Of a stretch of 64,000 nucleotides of DNA, positions 1-9,610 are shown one piece after another. The stretch spans positions 1 to 64,000 of the forward strand of contig NZ_CALDPF010000033.1 in the NCBI RefSeq assembly GCF_937912035.1, given 5' to 3'. The notes under the pieces were generated by a model, which had not been told where the DNA came from, made no database searches, and worked only from the letters and a program-made list of their open reading frames with translations. Position 1 is the stretch's first letter, and each line of letters starts with the position of its first letter. The translations under genes were made by a program, and so were the position numbers. The stretch comes from an uncultured Bacteroides sp. GTDB taxonomy: Bacteria > Bacteroidota > Bacteroidia > Bacteroidales > Bacteroidaceae.

Positions 1-166
1 GCAGATACTGTCTGTTCACTTCCAGAATTTTTTCGTCCGAACAGAAGATGTAGGCAATCTCTCCCACGCGCAAACCGTACGAGGCGGCTACGGCTTTTAT
101 CCATTCTGTAGTTTCTCTCTTTTTGATGTCGGGCATTTCAACCCCGTCTGTCTGATAAGTTATCAT
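1..166 (-). CDS. ybeY: Endoribonuclease YbeY, N-terminal part (truncated by window edge)
   Basis: Only the first 55 codons are present; the gene continues past base 1. The reading begins MITYQTDG and includes the stretch LEVNRQYL, which fits the region before the HGxLHLxGxDH metal site of YbeY proteins. YbeY is a zinc-dependent RNase that acts in 16S rRNA 3' end maturation and ribosome quality control. The metal-binding histidines lie outside the window, so the call rests on the N-terminal half only. The start is the only in-frame ATG before the intergenic repeats at 218-279. Confidence 0.7.
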   Translation of the reverse strand, partial: MITYQTDGVEMPDIKKRETTEWIKAVAASYGLRVGEIAYIFCSDEKILEVNRQYL

Positions 167-217
167 AAATATGTGTTTTGTTTTTAGTTTCTTTTCTGAT
201 GTAAAAGAGTTCCAATA

Positions 218-279
218 AAAACGTCAAGGCGTTTTAGTCAAAACGACAGTACGTTTTATTTAAAACGACGAAGCGTTTT
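218..279. repeat. Three tandem 22-bp units, each a small inverted repeat
   Basis: Units start at 218, 240 and 262, an exact 22-bp period. Each unit is AAAACG, six variable bases, CGTTTT, then a four-base spacer. Every unit can form a 6-bp hairpin with a 6-base loop; the loops differ (TCAAGG, ACAGTA, ACGAAG) while the arms are identical. The last unit overlaps the stop codon of the SpmAB-like gene (278-280). The array lies between that gene and ybeY, both on the minus strand. Confidence 0.8.
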
Positions 280-1510
280 ATCCGAAGAACAAATAGCATA
301 TAAATATGGCTGAAATTATTCCTGCCAAGTCAGCCAATAGTCCGCAAGGAACAGCATGTCTTGTCTTGCTTATTCCTACACTTCCGAAATAAACTGCGAG
401 GATATAGAATGTAGTATCAGTTGAGCCCTGGAAGATACAAGCCATACGTCCTACGAATGAATCTGCACCGTATGTTGTCATTGCATCAACCATAAGTCCG
501 CGTGCACCGCTTCCGCTCAAAGGTTTCATAATGGCTGTAGGCAGTGCCGCTACAAATTCGCTGTCTATTCCACACCAGCCAACCAATGTGGCTACTCCGT
601 TGATGATATAATCCATACTTCCAGAAGCGCGGAACACCCCTATTGCTACAAGTATAGCTACCAGATATGGTATGATTCTTACAGCTGTGGTAAATCCTTC
701 TTTCGCACCCTCTACAAACGCATCGTAAACATTGACTTTCTTGCGTATTCCCGTAAGTATAAAGCCGATAATAATCAGGAACAGGAATACATTTGCGGTT
801 GTAGTGGAATATATATCAATCATCTCCCTTGAAAGCGTAGTGAAGAAATATATTATTCCTGCGATGAACAGGCTGGCTCCACCCAGAAACAGCAGTATAG
901 TTCTGTTCAGAAGATTGATTTTCTGATAAACGCTTACGGCGATAATTCCTGCCAATGTTGAAAAGAACGTAGCAAGCAGTATCGGTACAAATACATCAGT
1001 AGGCTGTGCAGCTCCAAGTTGTGCCCTATACACCATTATGCTTATCGGAATAATGGTAAGTCCGGAGGTATTCAGCACAAGGAACATTATCATCGGATTG
1101 CTGGCTGTGTCCTTTTTTGTGTTCAGCTCCTGTAGTCCTTCCATCGCTTTCAGTCCTAACGGAGTGGCGGCATTGTCCAGTCCCAGCATATTAGCTGCAA
1201 GATTCATGAAGATACTTCCTGTAACCGGATGTCCTTTCGGTATATCGGGAAACAGCTTTGTGAATAGCGGACTCAGTACCCTTGAGAACATATTTATCAC
1301 TCCCCCAAGTTCCCCAATTTTCATAATACCGAGCCATAAAGACAACACCCCTGTCAGTCCCAGTGAGATGTCGAACGCTGTCTTAGCTGAGTCGAATGTA
1401 GAATTGATGATAGCCGGGAAAACACCTGTGTCTCCCATAAAGACCAGTCTTACTGTTGCCACTACGAATGCTATAAGGAAAAATGCTATCCAGATGTAGT
1501 TCAATACCAT
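278..1510 (-). CDS. SpmA/SpmB-like fusion (nucleoside recognition Gate-domain membrane protein)
   Basis: A 410-residue polytopic membrane protein with two copies of the Gate-like domain seen in spore maturation proteins SpmA and SpmB. The first copy is near residues 40-190 (motif MNLAANMLGLDNAATPLG) and the second near 265-405 (motif GSGARG). In Firmicutes the two halves are separate genes; in Bacteroidetes, which do not sporulate, the fusion is common and its substrate is unknown. The gene ends in the hairpin array that precedes ybeY. A minus-strand promoter element lies about 50 bases upstream of the ATG. Transport function is inferred from the family only. Confidence 0.75.
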   Translation of the reverse strand: MVLNYIWIAFFLIAFVVATVRLVFMGDTGVFPAIINSTFDSAKTAFDISLGLTGVLSLWLGIMKIGELGGVINMFSRVLSPLFTKLFPDIPKGHPVTGSIFMNLAANMLGLDNAATPLGLKAMEGLQELNTKKDTASNPMIMFLVLNTSGLTIIPISIMVYRAQLGAAQPTDVFVPILLATFFSTLAGIIAVSVYQKINLLNRTILLFLGGASLFIAGIIYFFTTLSREMIDIYSTTTANVFLFLIIIGFILTGIRKKVNVYDAFVEGAKEGFTTAVRIIPYLVAILVAIGVFRASGSMDYIINGVATLVGWCGIDSEFVAALPTAIMKPLSGSGARGLMVDAMTTYGADSFVGRMACIFQGSTDTTFYILAVYFGSVGISKTRHAVPCGLLADLAGIISAIFICYLFFG

Positions 1511-1558
1511 AAATCGTTTATCGTTTTTTGGTTATAAATCAGTTAGAAAAATCTTTTA

Positions 1559-1566
1559 CAAAAATA
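1559..1566 (-). promoter_or_regulatory. -7 promoter element (TATTTTTG) for the SpmAB-like gene
   Basis: On the minus strand this reads TATTTTTG, matching the Bacteroidetes TAnnTTTG element, about 50 bases before the start codon at 1510. No clear -33 TTTG is seen at the expected distance. Confidence 0.35.
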
Positions 1567-1587
1567 AGTATTTTAATCAGAAAAAGA

Positions 1588-1595
1588 TAATTTTG
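1588..1595 (+). promoter_or_regulatory. -7 promoter element (TAATTTTG) for the DUF3810 gene
   Basis: TAATTTTG matches TAnnTTTG and sits 31 bases before the ATG at 1627. With the minus-strand element at 1559-1566 it makes a compact divergent promoter region. The -33 box is not obvious. Confidence 0.4.
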
Positions 1596-1626
1596 CCGTT
1601 ACTTAAACTTAAAAACTCATCCGCTT

Positions 1627-2688
1627 ATGTTCAAGTTTAAATATTTACGGTGGCCCCTGCTCCTGCTGCTCTTTCTGTTTGTAATTCTCTCGTCGCTGAA
1701 TGTCGGTGTCGCAGAGTTTTATTCACGAAGCATTTATCCGTCATTATCATATGTGCTTTCTGCAATATCATCCGTTGTGCCGTTTTCTCTCGATGAGATA
1801 GGTATTTTACTGATGATATTGTCGATCGTAGTATTTCCGTTTGTATGGCGGATACGCAGAAAACTGAAATGGAGAACGGTTCTATTGCGTGAGGCAGAAA
1901 TGCTTTTATGGATATACGTATGGTTTTATATCGGTTGGGGAATAAACTATTATCGTGAGAGTTTTTTCACAAGGGCCGGTGTCTCTCCTGCTAAATACGA
2001 TGAACAGCGTTTTAAAGATTTTCTGTATTCATATACCGACAGTCTGAACAGATACTGTTGCAATATTGATACCGTATCTGCAGAGCATGTTCATGAAGAA
2101 ATAAAATTATCTTACAAAAAAGTGTCTGATGTTTACGGGCTTGCCACTCCCCGTTCGTTTCAACATCCAAAGACACTGCTTTTCAATTCTCTTTATTCCG
2201 GTTCTGGCGTTCTCGGGTTTATGGGACCGTTCTTTGCTGAGTCGCATATCAATATGCAGATTACTCCGTTGGAATATCCTTTCACATACGCTCACGAACT
2301 TTCCCATCTCTTGGGAATAAGCAGTGAGGCGGAAGCAAATCTTTGGGCATATCAGACCTGTCTTCTTTCTTCCGACGCAGAGATTAAGTACAGTGGCTAT
2401 TTCGGACTCTTTTCATATGTGCTGATGAATGCGCGGGGTTTGTTAAATGAAGAAGATTATAAAAACTGGATTTCTGGTGTCCGACCGGAAGTGATAAAAC
2501 AGTATCAGGAAAAACGCGAGCATTGGTCGTCTCTTTATAGTCCGTTGCTTGGCGAGATACAGTCGGCAATGTATGAACTTTATCTGAAAGGAAATAGAAT
2601 TTCGTCAGGACAGAAAAATTATGCCGAGGTTGTCGGGCTTTTGTTGTCTTTGCCTGACGAAGGTATAAAAATGCTTGCTGAGAATTGA
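1627..2688 (+). CDS. DUF3810 family membrane protein with HExxH-type site
   Basis: 353 residues. Three hydrophobic segments lie near residues 10-25, 55-75 and 95-110, followed by a soluble domain. The motif AHELSHLLGI (about residues 223-232) followed by EAEAN has the HExxH...E layout of a zincin-type metalloprotease, so this is a putative membrane-anchored metalloprotease. DUF3810 proteins are widespread in Bacteroidetes and no substrate is known. It stands alone, divergent from the SpmAB-like gene and convergent with the efflux operon. The protease activity is inference from the motif. Confidence 0.8.
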   Translation: MFKFKYLRWPLLLLLFLFVILSSLNVGVAEFYSRSIYPSLSYVLSAISSVVPFSLDEIGILLMILSIVVFPFVWRIRRKLKWRTVLLREAEMLLWIYVWFYIGWGINYYRESFFTRAGVSPAKYDEQRFKDFLYSYTDSLNRYCCNIDTVSAEHVHEEIKLSYKKVSDVYGLATPRSFQHPKTLLFNSLYSGSGVLGFMGPFFAESHINMQITPLEYPFTYAHELSHLLGISSEAEANLWAYQTCLLSSDAEIKYSGYFGLFSYVLMNARGLLNEEDYKNWISGVRPEVIKQYQEKREHWSSLYSPLLGEIQSAMYELYLKGNRISSGQKNYAEVVGLLLSLPDEGIKMLAEN

Positions 2689-2874
2689 AAAAATCGGGTA
2701 TCTGTACGTGATGACTCTGATTTTTTAATTCTCGCAAGCCTGCCAATAGCTGTATTATATACTGTTTTGTAGCATTCTGTAGATGAAATGCTCGTAATAC
2801 AGCACTTAATGTAACATAAGTATTAAGAATATTTGTGTGTGGCTGTCTTTTTGATACTATTTAAGTTGGGGTTA

Positions 2875-4224
2875 TTATTGATAATCTGGAGAAAATTCCT
2901 GATTTAGCCTTCCTGTTGCCCTTAAATACTCTGTTTCATAAATTTTATACTGCGTTTGTGCTTCAATAAGATTACTTTTTGCCTGCTTCCACTGAGACTG
3001 TGCATCGAGCAAGTCAGTAAGCAGTGCCATCGAAACATTATATTTGTTATTGGTTACTCTCAAATTCTCCTCTGCCTGTTTAAGTCCAACTTCTGCTGTC
3101 CTGATAAGCTGGTAACCGTCGTAAACATTTTTCAGAGCGCTTTGAGCTTCCAAAGTCATAAGCCGTGAGTTCTTGCTTAATTCCAGTTCCGCATTCTTGA
3201 AATCAAGCTTTGCCTTTTTCACTTTCTTCAGATTTGCTCCCCACTCGAATATCGGAATTTTTACAGACAGCATTACCGCCCCTAACCCATCGCGGAATTC
3301 CTGCGAGTATGGCACCATGGTTCCGTTGCCTGCGTCAACCATACTGTTAAGCTTGATATTGCCGTAATAGGTATATCCTGCTACAAGTCCTATTGTTGGC
3401 AGCATGTTTGCACGCGACATCTGTATTTGCTTTTGGGTGGCGTCCATCTGATGCTTGAGCAGATTGAGTTCAGGGCGTTCGTTAATATCCGCTGTCAGAA
3501 GTTTCGGCTCATTAACGTGTATCGTTGTGTCGGTAAGTTCAATTTCAGCATTTGAGTCTATGCCGGTAATTCTGCATAGCGACATGCGGCATAAGTCCTC
3601 TCCGTTCCTGGCTTTCTGTATTTGGTATAAAATGTCGCTTCTGCTTGCCTCTATCCTAAGGAGTTCGTTCTCGGTGCTCAGTCCTGCCCCGACAGCGGTT
3701 TTTACTTGAGAGAAAAGCGAGTCCATCTGTTCTTTATAACTGTCCAGCATTTTTACCTTTTGTCTGACGGCAATCAGTGTCCAATAAGCATTGTCGGCTT
3801 CTACCAGCACGTCCATCATTGTCATTCTTTTCTGTTCGGATGCTATAGACTCTCCCAGTTTTGAAAGCTTCTTTCCTGTCATTATCTTCCCTCCTGCGTA
3901 TAGTGGTTGAGTAAGGGTTATTCCTGCCATATACATTCCTCGCATTCTGAGGTCCATACCCATCATGTCCATATCTGGAAATATGTATGTTCCGGTGGCT
4001 GAAGCCTCGACTTTCGGCAGAAAAGCCGAAGTCGCTATTTTATTGTCCAGTTGTGACTGCTGGTATTTATGTTCAGCCTGTTGCAGAGATTCGCTTTGCG
4101 ATAAAGCCATTTCCCGACAAGAAGCCAGGCTTAGCTTTATAGTCTCCTGTGCTTTTATGCTTATATCCTGGATAAATATAAAAGCCGTTGTTGTAAATAA
4201 TATTTGAAAAAGTCTGTTTATCAT
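2875..4224 (-). CDS. TolC-family outer membrane efflux protein
   Basis: 449 residues with an N-terminal signal sequence (about residues 1-25) and the paired coiled-coil helices of the outer membrane efflux protein family. The usual N-terminal opening, LSLASCREMALSQS, is present. It would form the outer membrane channel of the tripartite pump whose adaptor and RND permease are directly upstream in the same direction (24-base gap from the RND gene). There is no lipobox, as in TolC itself and unlike OprM. The substrate cannot be told from sequence. Confidence 0.92.
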   Translation of the reverse strand: MINRLFQILFTTTAFIFIQDISIKAQETIKLSLASCREMALSQSESLQQAEHKYQQSQLDNKIATSAFLPKVEASATGTYIFPDMDMMGMDLRMRGMYMAGITLTQPLYAGGKIMTGKKLSKLGESIASEQKRMTMMDVLVEADNAYWTLIAVRQKVKMLDSYKEQMDSLFSQVKTAVGAGLSTENELLRIEASRSDILYQIQKARNGEDLCRMSLCRITGIDSNAEIELTDTTIHVNEPKLLTADINERPELNLLKHQMDATQKQIQMSRANMLPTIGLVAGYTYYGNIKLNSMVDAGNGTMVPYSQEFRDGLGAVMLSVKIPIFEWGANLKKVKKAKLDFKNAELELSKNSRLMTLEAQSALKNVYDGYQLIRTAEVGLKQAEENLRVTNNKYNVSMALLTDLLDAQSQWKQAKSNLIEAQTQYKIYETEYLRATGRLNQEFSPDYQ

Positions 4225-4248
4225 TTTTATAAAGATTGATGTATGTAA

Positions 4249-7200
4249 TTAAGCTTTCTTTATATTGAAAAGTACTGTATAGAAGATTGGTAACAGTATC
4301 AATGTGATAAGTGTACCTATTGCCAGTCCTCCCATTATGGTTATAGCCATAGAGCTGTACATCGGGTCTGTAATCAGAGGTATCATGCCTACTATTGTAG
4401 TGAGTGATGCCATCAATACCGGGCGTACCCTAGATACGGTAGCTTCTATAACTGCAGTATATGGCGTTTTCTTTTCTTCAGTCTGTAGTCTGTTTATTTC
4501 ATCCACAAGTACAATCGCGTTCTTGACCATCATACCTATCAGCCCCATCATACCTATGATTGCCATAAATGTCATAGGCTGGTTTGTTATCAATAATGAA
4601 GGGACAATGCCGCAAAATACAAACGGGAAACATATCAGAATGAGTATAACCTTTTTCCAGCTGTTGAACAGCAACAGAAGAATGGCAAGGATTATGAAGA
4701 TAGTAATAGGTACATATTTCATCAAGTTGTTGATGGCTTCTCCCTGTACTTCTCCTTCGCCTACCCATCTCATGCTGTATCCTGCCGGTAGGTCAATGGC
4801 TTCAATCTCCTCTTTTATTGATTCTACCACTTTAGCCGGTGTGGCTTCGTCAATTTCTGAGTTTGGGTCACATTCTGCTTCTATGACCCTTTGTCCGTTT
4901 AAGCGCATAACTATGTCTTCATCCCACTCCATAGTTATTCCTTCAGCTACACGGCTTAGAGGTGTGGCACGGAAAATCTTGTCCTGCAACTCACTCATTC
5001 CTTTTCCTCCAGCAATGGTAGAGTTAAGCTCGTCGTTAGACAGATGAAGGTTCATCATGCTCCATACAGGAATATTGTTCAAATCGTCTATACGGCTTCC
5101 GTCTTCGTTCCTTACAAGCATGTTTACTACGATAGTCTTGTCCTGATCATTGATTGCTCCTACAGGCATTCCGTCTGTGGCAGCCATAAGGGCATTGGCA
5201 ATATCACTTCTTCCTACTCCTGAGCGTAGCGCATCCTGTTGTAAATATTTTGTGACGTACGATTTGCCGTATGGCTTCCAGTTGTTTTGTACGGAATACG
5301 GGTCAACATATTCGCATCTTTTCATTATATCCTCTGCTTTGCTGCTCAATTCTTTCAGTATGGCAGGGTCCGGACCTGCAAATTCCACCTCGACAGTGTG
5401 TGATGTAGAGATTGAGAAATTATACTTCCTGCAGCGTATGTATGCGTCCGGATACTTTTCTCTCAATTCACGCCTTATTTCGGGTATCTGTTTCACTACC
5501 GTATTATAGTCTTTGCAGTCGATAATCAGCTCGCCGTAGCAGTCACCTCCTGAAGTCATAGGTCTTACAAGGCAATAGTGTGCAGGGGCGCTTCCCTGAC
5601 TGACAGCGATTCTTTCTATATCCTTACGTTCGGACAACAGACTGCTCATCTCCAGAAGTTTGTCACGTACTACATCCGGACTGGTGGCAGAAGGGAAAAA
5701 GCATTCCACTACATACTGTTTATAGTCGAAATCAGGGAAAAACAGATTCTTGACTTTGCCCATTCCGGCAAAACACAGTATCAGTATCGCGAATGCGACT
5801 CCTATGGCCGTTTTTTTATAGTCTATAAGCCGTGATATAGTGTTACGTACGAACTTGTGTACAGGTGAATTCATTATTGTCTTATTACCATTTTCGGCAG
5901 TATGTTCCCTTGCCGGCAACCATGTCTTTGCGCATACCGGCACCTGCACAAGAGCCAGTATCCAGCTTGCCAGAAGACTAACACATAATACCAGGAACAA
6001 GTCACCGGAATACTCTCCTGCCGAGTCGGGCGACAGATATACACACAGGAATGTTGACGCCGCAATGATAGTGGCACCGAGCAATGGCATGGCAGTGTTC
6101 TGTCCTATTCTGTAAAGGTAATTCTTTGGCGCAAGTCCGCGTTTCTTATCAATAAGGATACCGTCCATTATTACTACGGCATTATCCACAAGCATACCCA
6201 TAGCCACTATGAATGCACCCAATGATATTCGTTGCAGTGTAGTTCCGCATACCAGCAGTATAGGGAAAGATACTGCAACCGTAAGTATCAGGCCGAAACC
6301 GATAATCAGACCGCTCCGGAATCCCATAGTGAATATCAGTACCAGTATTACTATGGCCACTGATTCCACCAGATTCCACATGAAAGAAGAAATGGCATCT
6401 TCTACTTTATCAGGCTGGAAAAATATCTTCTCGGTATTCATTCCCGCAGGGATATTCTTCATTACTTCTTCAAGACGCTTGTCGACAGCCTTTCCTACAT
6501 CGGGCACTATGGCCGACGATTCCATTGCGATACAGATTGCAAGTGCCGGCTTGCCGTTGACGAAGAAACCGTTCCTTTGAGGTTTGGAGTATGTTCTTTC
6601 AATTTTGGCTATATCTCCCAGTCTAAGTGTTTTGCCGTCTGTGGTCTGTATCAGAAGATTCCTGATGTCGTTTTCATCCTTGCTTTCTGAATCCACATAA
6701 ATAGGAATAAGTTCGTTTCCGCTCTGATATTTTCCGGCATTTACTGTCTTAAAAGCTCCCTGCAAAGTGGACATTATTTGTGTAGGTATTACCCCATTTC
6801 TTGAAATCTGTTCTTTTGACAGAGTGATATTAATAACCTCATCACGGTTCCCTACAATATTTATTCTTTTCACACCCTTTACGCCGGACAGCTCACGCTT
6901 AATCATTTGGGCATATTTGTACATTTCCGGATAATCATATCCGTCGGCGGTAAATGCGTAGAAGATACCGTAAACGTCCATCATGTCGTCTATCACTATA
7001 GGGTCATAACATCCCTGTGGAAGTCTGGACGATGCATCGTTCACCTTGCGGCGCAGCAGGTCAAAATGCTGTTCCAAATCTTTGGTAAGGACTGTCATCT
7101 GGAATTCCACCGTAAACATTGCCATTCCGTTTCTGCATTCGGTCTTTATCTTGTTTACGTTAGGCAGTGCGCGCAATTCCTCTTCCATCATCAGAGCCAC

Positions 7201-7389
7201 TTTAAGCTCTGTTTCGTGTGCGCTTGCTCCCGGATATGGTACTATAACCATAGCCTGTTTTGCTGATACTGCCGGGTCTTCAAGTTTAGGCATCTGGATG
7301 AAAGAAAGTATTCCGGCAATTATTATAGCTGTTACGAACGACCAGAATTGTATTGGCCGTTTCATAAAGTATTCTGTAATTCTTATCAT
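4249..7389 (-). CDS. RND efflux permease (HAE-1/AcrB-like)
   Basis: 1046 residues, the usual length for AcrB-type proton-driven inner membrane pumps, with the twofold repeat of six transmembrane segments around two periplasmic loops. The N-terminus (TEYFMKRPIQFW) is typical. In the proton relay segment the usual paired aspartates are D402-N403 (LVDNAVV), so the second aspartate is replaced by asparagine. The start overlaps the adaptor stop by four bases, showing translational coupling. It is the middle gene of the adaptor-RND-TolC operon. Specificity is unknown; drugs, bile salts or metabolites are all possible. Confidence 0.93.
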   Translation of the reverse strand: MIRITEYFMKRPIQFWSFVTAIIIAGILSFIQMPKLEDPAVSAKQAMVIVPYPGASAHETELKVALMMEEELRALPNVNKIKTECRNGMAMFTVEFQMTVLTKDLEQHFDLLRRKVNDASSRLPQGCYDPIVIDDMMDVYGIFYAFTADGYDYPEMYKYAQMIKRELSGVKGVKRINIVGNRDEVINITLSKEQISRNGVIPTQIMSTLQGAFKTVNAGKYQSGNELIPIYVDSESKDENDIRNLLIQTTDGKTLRLGDIAKIERTYSKPQRNGFFVNGKPALAICIAMESSAIVPDVGKAVDKRLEEVMKNIPAGMNTEKIFFQPDKVEDAISSFMWNLVESVAIVILVLIFTMGFRSGLIIGFGLILTVAVSFPILLVCGTTLQRISLGAFIVAMGMLVDNAVVIMDGILIDKKRGLAPKNYLYRIGQNTAMPLLGATIIAASTFLCVYLSPDSAGEYSGDLFLVLCVSLLASWILALVQVPVCAKTWLPAREHTAENGNKTIMNSPVHKFVRNTISRLIDYKKTAIGVAFAILILCFAGMGKVKNLFFPDFDYKQYVVECFFPSATSPDVVRDKLLEMSSLLSERKDIERIAVSQGSAPAHYCLVRPMTSGGDCYGELIIDCKDYNTVVKQIPEIRRELREKYPDAYIRCRKYNFSISTSHTVEVEFAGPDPAILKELSSKAEDIMKRCEYVDPYSVQNNWKPYGKSYVTKYLQQDALRSGVGRSDIANALMAATDGMPVGAINDQDKTIVVNMLVRNEDGSRIDDLNNIPVWSMMNLHLSNDELNSTIAGGKGMSELQDKIFRATPLSRVAEGITMEWDEDIVMRLNGQRVIEAECDPNSEIDEATPAKVVESIKEEIEAIDLPAGYSMRWVGEGEVQGEAINNLMKYVPITIFIILAILLLLFNSWKKVILILICFPFVFCGIVPSLLITNQPMTFMAIIGMMGLIGMMVKNAIVLVDEINRLQTEEKKTPYTAVIEATVSRVRPVLMASLTTIVGMIPLITDPMYSSMAITIMGGLAIGTLITLILLPIFYTVLFNIKKA

Positions 7390-8465
7390 ATAAGTCCTCC
7401 GACATTGCTTTTTTCAGGTTGTTCTATGACTGTAACTTTCTCTCCTTCCTGTAGTGAGTTTACACCTGCACGTATTATTTTTTCCGTACCGCTCAGTCCT
7501 TTTATTACTGTAATCTGGTCTCCTGAAAAATTGTTGTCAAAGGTTATCACTCTTTTTTCTATTGTAGAATCCTCTTTCAGTATCCATACGCATGAGTTGC
7601 CACTGCTCATGAATACCGAACATAACGGTATCTTGAATCCACCCTTGCCTTTATCCATCTCGTCTATAGTCAGACGTACTTCAATATTCATTCCCGGGGT
7701 AATCTTTTTTTCTGGCTTCTCTCTGAATTTCAGATTTAACTGATATAACTGGTTTCCGTCGGCTTTTGGCGACAGACTTAAAAAATCCATATGATATGTC
7801 CGTGATCCTTTTTCCGATGCAACCACACAGTCATAACTTGTCACATTATTGATAACCTTATATATACTTGACGGCAAATCCGTTTTTACTTCCAGATGCG
7901 ATACGTCGAGGAAAGTAAACATTGCTGTACCGGCATCAACCATTTCTGCAGGTGAGAAATTTACCGACTGTATATATCCGTCTGCCGGTGCATACAGTCT
8001 TGTATATTCCAACTTGTTTTTGTTGACCTGCAGCTGCACTCCAAGCTGTCTGAGTCCGGCAGATGCCTTTTCATAATCATTTGCCGATACACTTTTCTGT
8101 TCGAACAGCTTTCTTGTCCTTGCCACTTCGTCTTTCAGCTGATCATATTGAATCTGCAGTGCCTCTACCCCGAGTTTATAATCCTCGTCATCAAGTTCGG
8201 CAAGCAACTCTCCTTTTCTCACGTACTTACCTTCTTCTACGTGAATGCGTTTTATCTGTCCGGCAGTCTTGAACCCAAGGCTGATTTCGTGTGCTTCGCG
8301 TACTATTCCTGAATAACTTTTTGTAATGGTTTTACACGATGGTGTAGGACTTGTCACCTCCACGCTATGAACAGGTAAAGATGTTTTTTTCTGTTCACCG
8401 CATGAGCAAAGCAGGCATAGCAGTAATGCCGGCAGACATAGTAATTTTTTCCTTTTCATTCTCAA
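7386..8465 (-). CDS. RND pump periplasmic adaptor lipoprotein
   Basis: 359 residues. The N-terminus has a lipoprotein signal peptide ending LLCSCGEQ, so the mature protein would be acylated at a cysteine near residue 22. Then come the biotinyl-lipoyl-like half motifs (about 65-90 and 160-180) flanking an alpha-hairpin (about 100-150), and the beta-barrel and membrane-proximal domains. It bridges the RND permease and the TolC channel encoded just downstream. It is the first gene of the operon and faces the AraC regulator at 8631 across 165 bases. Confidence 0.92.
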   Translation of the reverse strand: MRMKRKKLLCLPALLLCLLCSCGEQKKTSLPVHSVEVTSPTPSCKTITKSYSGIVREAHEISLGFKTAGQIKRIHVEEGKYVRKGELLAELDDEDYKLGVEALQIQYDQLKDEVARTRKLFEQKSVSANDYEKASAGLRQLGVQLQVNKNKLEYTRLYAPADGYIQSVNFSPAEMVDAGTAMFTFLDVSHLEVKTDLPSSIYKVINNVTSYDCVVASEKGSRTYHMDFLSLSPKADGNQLYQLNLKFREKPEKKITPGMNIEVRLTIDEMDKGKGGFKIPLCSVFMSSGNSCVWILKEDSTIEKRVITFDNNFSGDQITVIKGLSGTEKIIRAGVNSLQEGEKVTVIEQPEKSNVGGLI

Positions 8466-8630
8466 TATGCTTTTTATGTTTATAATATGCTTTTTTATGA
8501 TGCAAAATTGAGTATTTATTTATATTATTGTATTATCAAAAAGAATAGCAAATTGGTCTAAAGGATTGATATAATATGTGTAACTGTTTATTTTATATAT
8601 ATTTGTTCTTCCAAAGGTATAATATGATTT

Positions 8631-9545
8631 ATGATGAAAGAAGAGAACGTTATTTTGAACCTGAATTTGAGTGATCTGTCGAAACAGCCCGGAGCTCAGC
8701 ATATTGATAACAAACTGATACTGATAGATAATTTTGATTATTCGGAAAATGAGAAACATGTCAGAGGATTGTCTTTTGTAAACTATCCTATGAAATTATC
8801 TTTTACAATAGCTATTCTTATAGTGTCGGGAGGTATCAATGTCAAAATCAATTTGGAGGATTTTGAAGCGCGTGAAGGTGATGCCATTACGGTCTTTAAA
8901 GGAAATATAGGCGAATTCTGCAGTATGCTACCGGATACACGCATGGCTGTAATAGCTTTTTCCGATGATTTTTTCAATGTGGTGAAAAATATTGACACGG
9001 CACTTTCCATACAGCAGCATATTTATACCAATCCGGTATTGCATCTTGACAGAGGATTCATTGATGAGGCTTTGGATATATACAAAAGGATGAAATCGAA
9101 ACTGGCTGAGACCGATAATTTATTTCGCGAAGGTGCTTTGCACGGCTACACCCAGGTATTGATGTATAACTCCTATAATTATTTCACCAAAATGAAAAAT
9201 AACGTGGAAGATACTTCAGAGTACAATAGAAATCAGGAGATTTACAAACGTTTTATGCAAGCAGTGCAGAAGAATTATATGCAGGAGCGCAGTATAACAT
9301 ATTATGCCGATTTATTATGTATCTCTCCGAAGTACCTTTCACAGGTAATAAAGAATGTTACCGGAAGGCTTGCCGGTGAGTGGATAAGAGACTATGTGAT
9401 ACTTGAGGCTAAAGCGTTGCTGAAAAGCAATAAATATACGGTACAGCAAGTATGTGATATGCTGAATTTTGCCAATCAGTCTTTCTTCGGAAAGTATTTT
9501 AAAAAGAGAACTGGAATGTCTCCTAAAGCTTATATGAAAAGTTAA
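8631..9545 (+). CDS. AraC-family transcriptional regulator
   Basis: 304 residues. The C-terminal 100 residues carry the two helix-turn-helix motifs of the AraC/XylS family, including the signature SFFGKYFKKRTGMSPKAY. The N-terminal half is a cupin-like sensor domain that I cannot assign to a ligand. It is transcribed divergently from the efflux operon and probably controls it; control of the GH2 gene on the other side is also possible. The first of two adjacent ATG codons was used. Confidence 0.9.
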   Translation: MMKEENVILNLNLSDLSKQPGAQHIDNKLILIDNFDYSENEKHVRGLSFVNYPMKLSFTIAILIVSGGINVKINLEDFEAREGDAITVFKGNIGEFCSMLPDTRMAVIAFSDDFFNVVKNIDTALSIQQHIYTNPVLHLDRGFIDEALDIYKRMKSKLAETDNLFREGALHGYTQVLMYNSYNYFTKMKNNVEDTSEYNRNQEIYKRFMQAVQKNYMQERSITYYADLLCISPKYLSQVIKNVTGRLAGEWIRDYVILEAKALLKSNKYTVQQVCDMLNFANQSFFGKYFKKRTGMSPKAYMKS

Positions 9546-9550
9546 TGAAA

Positions 9551-9589
9551 AACGGATAGAGATTGCCCGCTATAGCAATTCTATCCGTT
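9551..9589. terminator. Strong hairpin between convergent AraC and GH2 genes
   Basis: Arms at 9551-9566 and 9575-9589 pair with one bulged base around an eight-base loop. It lies between two convergent stop codons and can act in both directions, though neither side has a long T-run. Confidence 0.6.
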
Positions 9590-9610
9590 ATATCAGTATT
9601 ATAATTAATT

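Noticed and set aside
2689..2740. Weak AT-rich hairpin after the DUF3810 gene
   Set aside because: Only about eight A-T rich pairs with a long loop; too weak to call a terminator.
4304..5047. 247-residue open frame on the plus strand
   Set aside because: Antisense to the RND permease; serine/isoleucine-rich mirror composition typical of shadows.
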